Below the pieces are notes generated by a model that made no database searches, was not told the DNA's origin, and saw nothing but the letters and a program-made list of their open reading frames with translations. Positions 60,716-64,000 of a DNA stretch of 64,000 nt are shown one piece after another (the stretch's first letter is position 1; every line of letters begins with the position of its first letter). Origin of the DNA: Hormiphora californensis (lineage: Eukaryota > Ctenophora > Tentaculata > Cydippida > Pleurobrachiidae); assembly GCA_020137815.1 (NCBI GenBank), contig CM035354.1, forward strand, positions 7,063,987 through 7,127,986. The letters run 5' to 3'. Made by a program: the position numbers and the translations under genes.

Positions 60716-61190
60716 GTGAGGTAGTGTTAGTACTGAGGTAGTAACATGAGGTGGTGTTAGTATTGAGGTAGTAACATGAGGTAGTGTTAGTACTGAGGTA
60801 GTAACATGAGGTAGTGTTAGTATTGAGGTAGTAACATGAGGTAGTGTTAGTATTGAGGTAGTAACATGAGGTAGTGTTAGTATTGAGGTAGTAATATGAG
60901 GTAGTGTTAGTATTGAGGTAGTAACATGAGGTAGTGTTAGTATTGAGGTAGTAACATGACATGAGGTAGTAACATGAGGTAGTGTTAGTATTGAGGTAGT
61001 AACATGAGTGATGAGGTAGTGTTAGTATTGAGGTAGTAACATGAGGTAGTGTTAGTATTGAGGTAGTAACATGAGGTAGTGTTAGTATTGAGGTAGTAAC
61101 ATGAGGTAGTGTTAGTATTGAGGTAGTCCGTAGTAACATGAGGTAGTGTTAGTATTGAGGTAGTAACACGAGGTAGTAACATGGAATTAA
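60716..61190. repeat. 30-bp minisatellite, right block
   Basis: It uses the same 30-bp unit as the left block, about 15 copies, with two irregular junctions near 60955-61010 (ACATGACATGAGG and GAGTGATGAGG) and one near 61127. Confidence 0.95.
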
Positions 61191-61314
61191 TGTGAAATTA
61201 TTTTGCGGTGAGAGAGGGTCAAGCAAGGAAAATTAGGCACCACAGTGTTTGTTGATTAGTAGTTTTATTTTGGGGGTGACGAGACACAGGAAGGAAAAGG
61301 ATCAATCAAATGAG

Positions 61315-62019
61315 TTAGAATTTCAAAGTATTGAATATTTTGGTAAAACTGGTTCTTCGTCGCATATCAAAATTCTGTCGATCACTGATCCGACTGCTAA
61401 TAAGAAAACTCTTGGTGCGTCCTTTCCTCGTAATCGGAAGAGGCGGTTCCTCTTTCAGTACCAACTTCCCCTTTTCCTCTCTATTAGTTGGGGCGATATA
61501 GTCACAATCCAGATCTTCTATGGTGAGGTCCTCTGTCATCGGGCCCGGGGGACCTCGAGTGGCAGTTGGGGTCGGCAAATTGTCCTCTTTCTGCTGTTCA
61601 TTGTTGTTACCAAGGGAGAAGAAATTCATAACACGGGATAAAAGACTAATGGAGTTCGGTTGATGCCCCAAACCCTCGACATCCCTCTCAGTTTCTTTCA
61701 CTCCGTTATCGTGGTCAGGCTCTGTCGCTGCCGGGACTTCCCCTCCCAGAACTTGGTGAGCAGATACCAACTTTTCATCATTTGTGATGGAGCTGATGTC
61801 AGGGATTGTACGGACTTTGGAGGCGGCTTTAGGTCGAGCTGACCGGCGGGTGTGGTGTTTAACCGGCTTTAAAAGTGGTCGGAGTTTGTGTCGTGGTGTC
61901 GGGAACGTCCCATTATTTGCTAGACCAGGTTGAGGAATTTCTGGAAGGGGCGAATACTCGAAGGAGCTGAATTCTCTTTTTACTGCTGCTATTGGATGGA
62001 GACTTCGAAACTCAGACAT
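61315..62019 (-). CDS. Unknown single-exon protein, 234 aa
   Basis: The open frame begins MSEFRSLHP at 62019 (an in-frame ATG at 62061 would add 14 residues) and stops at 61315. The protein is basic near its N-terminus (RHKLRPLLKPVKHHTRRSAR) and acidic in the middle. It has a short Phe-rich segment (SRVMNFFSLGNNN), and its C-terminus is again basic (RRRTSFTKIFNTLKF). There are no TM segments or signal peptide. Length and non-repetitive composition support it; no family is recognised. It lies between ZNHIT2 and MMACHC on the same strand. Confidence 0.5.
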   Translation of the reverse strand: MSEFRSLHPIAAVKREFSSFEYSPLPEIPQPGLANNGTFPTPRHKLRPLLKPVKHHTRRSARPKAASKVRTIPDISSITNDEKLVSAHQVLGGEVPAATEPDHDNGVKETERDVEGLGHQPNSISLLSRVMNFFSLGNNNEQQKEDNLPTPTATRGPPGPMTEDLTIEDLDCDYIAPTNREEKGKLVLKEEPPLPITRKGRTKSFLISSRISDRQNFDMRRRTSFTKIFNTLKF

Positions 62020-62166
62020 TTGGATCAAATTAAATTCATGTTTACACTGTAAGCTTCCCAACGCAGTGCTCCTTTATAAAATTATCCATGACGGATTTAT
62101 AAAAAACGAATTTAAAGTTCATTGTTCATACTCCATATATCTCAAACCCACATCAATATTCCTTTC

Positions 62167-62983
62167 CTAGTTATGTTTCTTGTTCTCCTCATCCTCTTCA
62201 TCTTTAACCCGCTGAATAAGAGCATTCATTATTGGAGACCGATCACCCGGTGCTCGGTTGAAATATTCCAGCTGATGATCACTGTATGGCAAATCTGAAA
62301 GAAAATCATGTTTTCAATGACAATACATAATACAATTCATCAGTGCTTGTATAACGCCGGTACATTATGGGTACAGCCTACAAAGTACAAGATTTAGGCT
62401 GTCCTAGGCCATAGTGCTATCTAGTCGACTACAGTCGGTATAACCAAAGAAAGAAAAAAACCCAATAAAATATTTTCTTACCAGTATCAATTATATTTCT
62501 CCAATCCGGCTTCTTCCAGTCACCATTGAATGCCTCCAGCAGCTTTATCTTGTTTTCAGTGGTCCCAACGGCGTCGTGCGGAGAAAGATACAGGATATCT
62601 GGATCAAGGACGTTCTTAAATACAAATACCGCACGAAATCTGCAGGGGAAAAACAAGGTTAAATGACATGATGCTCAACACTTTCTCACCATGGAGGGTT
62701 AGAACTAGGTAGAACTAGGTATGTAACAATTACAATTATTACGATTAATGGACCCAAAGAGCACTTACGCAAAGTGGCCACCATATCGGGGGCTAACTGC
62801 ACACCCAAACATCTTTTTCTCTCCCCAAGGAGCTGATTCGACCTCCTCAGGGCGGTTATAGTACGCCATCCCTGCCGCATGTCCCGCTGTACACATGTTA
62901 ATCTTGGGTAACTTGGTCCTTTGGTCAAGATCATAATCATAGATAATATCAACTTCTTCATTAGGGAAAAGCTCATCTTTAAC
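62167..62983 (-). CDS. MMACHC: MMACHC (cobalamin-processing protein), 3' part
   Basis: Three 3' exons, 62983-62769, 62639-62482 and 62294-62167, join in phase (2, then 1). They encode VDIIYDYDLDQRTKLPKINM, then CTAGHAAGMAYYNRPEEVES, APWGEKKMFGCAVSPRYGGH and FAFRAVFVFKN, ending QLEYFNRAPGDRS and a TAG. The HxAGxAYYxxxxxVExxPWG and PRYGGHFAFR blocks are those of MMACHC, which decyanates or dealkylates cobalamin in the cytosol using glutathione or FAD and hands it on for methionine synthase and methylmalonyl-CoA mutase. The C-terminus is shorter than in mammals, ending soon after the core. The 5' exons lie beyond the window, across the minisatellite. Confidence 0.9.
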
Positions 62984-62991
62984 CTGGGAAA

Positions 62992-64000
62992 TATGGAGAT
63001 GTGTGAGGTAGGAAGGGTCAGGAATAGTGGAGATGTGTGAGGTAGGAAGGGTCAGGAATTGTGGAGATGTGTGAGGTAGGAAGGGTCAGGAATTGTGGAG
63101 ATGTGTGAGGTAGGAAGGGTCAGGAATAGTGGAGATGTGTGAGGTAGGAAGGGTCAGGAATAGTGGAGATGTGTGAGGTAGGAAGGGTCAGGAATAGTGG
63201 AGATGTGTGAGGTAGGAAGGGTCAGGAATTGTGGAGATGTGTGAGGTAGGAAGGGTCAGGAATTGTGGAGATGTGTGAGGTAGGAAGGGTCAGGAATAGT
63301 GGAGATGTGTGAGGTAGGAAGGGTCAGGAATTGTGGAGATGTGTGAGGTAGGAAGGGTCAGGAATAGTGGAGATGTGTGAGGTAGGAAGGGTCAGGAATA
63401 GTGGAGATGTGTGAGGTAGGAAGGGTCAGGAATAGTGGAGATGTGTGAGGTAGGAAGGGTCAGGTAATGTGGAGATGTGTGAGATAGGAAGGGTCAGGTA
63501 ATGTAGAGATGTGTGAGGTAGAAAGGGTCAGGTAATTTGGAGATGTGTGAGGTAGGAAGGGTCAGGTAATGTGGAGATGTGTGAGGTAGGAAGGGTCAGG
63601 TAATGTGGAGATGTGTGAGGTAGGAAGGGTCAGGAATAGTGGAGATGTGTGAGGTAGGAAGGGTCAGGAATAGTGGAGATGTGTGAGGTAGGAAGGGTCA
63701 GGAATAGTGGAGATGTGTGAGATAGGAAGGGTCAGGTAATGTAGAGATGTGTGAGGTAGAAAGGGTCAGGTAATTTGGAGATGTGTGAGGTAGGAAGGGT
63801 CAGGTAATGTGGAGGTGTGTGAGGTAGGAAGGTCAGGAAATGTGGAGATGTGTGAGGTAGGAAGGGTCAGGAATAGTGGAGATGTGTGAGGTAGGAAGGG
63901 TCAGGAAATGTAGAGATGTGTGAGGTAGAAAGGGTCAGGAATAGTGGAGATGTGTGAGGTAGGAAGGGTCAGGAATAGTGGAGATGTGTGAGGTAGGAAG
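62992..64000. repeat. 34-bp minisatellite in MMACHC intron
   Basis: About 29 units of GGAGATGTGTGAGGTAGGAA-GGGTCAGGAATAGT run to the window edge. Unit variants (AATAGT, AATTGT, TAATGT, TAATTT endings) occur in blocks, and a higher-order pattern repeats (GATAGG/TAGAGATG/TAGAAAGG/TTTGG near 63480-63540 and 63720-63780), which suggests segmental copying of several units at once. Confidence 0.95.

Noticed and set aside
59740-61190. Array with regular spacing that could be mistaken for CRISPR or a repeat protein (Asn-Thr-Thr-Ser repeats)
   Set aside because: Units are contiguous with no unique spacers, and the context is an animal nuclear gene promoter: it is a minisatellite.
62992-64000. Second regular array considered as CRISPR
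   Set aside because: It has tandem 34-bp units without spacers and lies in an MMACHC intron.

Overview
The window is nuclear DNA from an animal. Genes are multi-exon with GT..AG introns mostly of 50-700 bp, and families that are typical of animals are present: an animal fatty-acid-synthase-like polyketide synthase, an immunoglobulin/sushi receptor, an LDLa-bearing GPCR, MMACHC, ZNHIT2, a SLC30-type zinc transporter and a four-pass PPxY membrane protein. The compact genes, very repeat-rich introns and abundant palindromic inserts suggest an early-branching invertebrate such as a sponge. That taxonomic guess is inference only. All exon models were made by eye from splice signals, reading-frame phase and family resemblance.

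Layout. 0-1.4 kb: a three-exon gene of unknown function (+). 1.4-3.1 kb: non-coding, with a degenerate direct repeat. 3.2-8.7 kb: a cluster of small membrane-anchored coiled-coil genes (-), one intact and several decayed, broken up by a 1.3-kb TTAA-flanked foldback element and a small cruciform insert. 8.7-26 kb: one large minus-strand gene for a FAS-like polyketide synthase (KS-AT-DH-ER-KR-ACP, no thioesterase). Its KS lacks the catalytic cysteine. The exon block for KS C-terminus plus AT is present twice in tandem. A LINE fragment and a plus-strand single-exon gene lie in its introns. 26-27.8 kb: (CT)n tracts and a foldback element. 27.9-32.7 kb: a four-TM PPxY protein gene (+) whose first intron holds a 2.8-kb palindromic piggyBac derivative. 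33.2-36.7 kb: a ZnT zinc transporter (-), with a foldback element in intron 1. 38.8-51.8 kb: a complete single-pass receptor of about 2,376 residues (-), with many Ig domains, sushi modules, a Cys-rich repeat region, one TM and a short tail. 53.4-58.2 kb: an intronless LDLa/7TM receptor (+) between two direct-repeat copies. 58.2-59.7 kb: ZNHIT2 (-). 59.7-61.2 kb: a 30-bp minisatellite split by a retrotransposon RNase H fragment. 61.3-62.0 kb: an unknown single-exon gene (-). 62.2-64 kb: the 3' part of MMACHC (-), with a 34-bp minisatellite filling its intron to the window edge.

The most interesting signals are three. First, the synthase gene appears to carry a degenerate KS and two phase-matched AT cassettes that could be spliced in three in-frame ways. 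Second, small multi-arm hairpin (cruciform or cloverleaf) insertions recur, and one has an empty-site counterpart in the duplicated cassette. Third, a 14-15 nt motif is scattered at eight sites in unrelated contexts.
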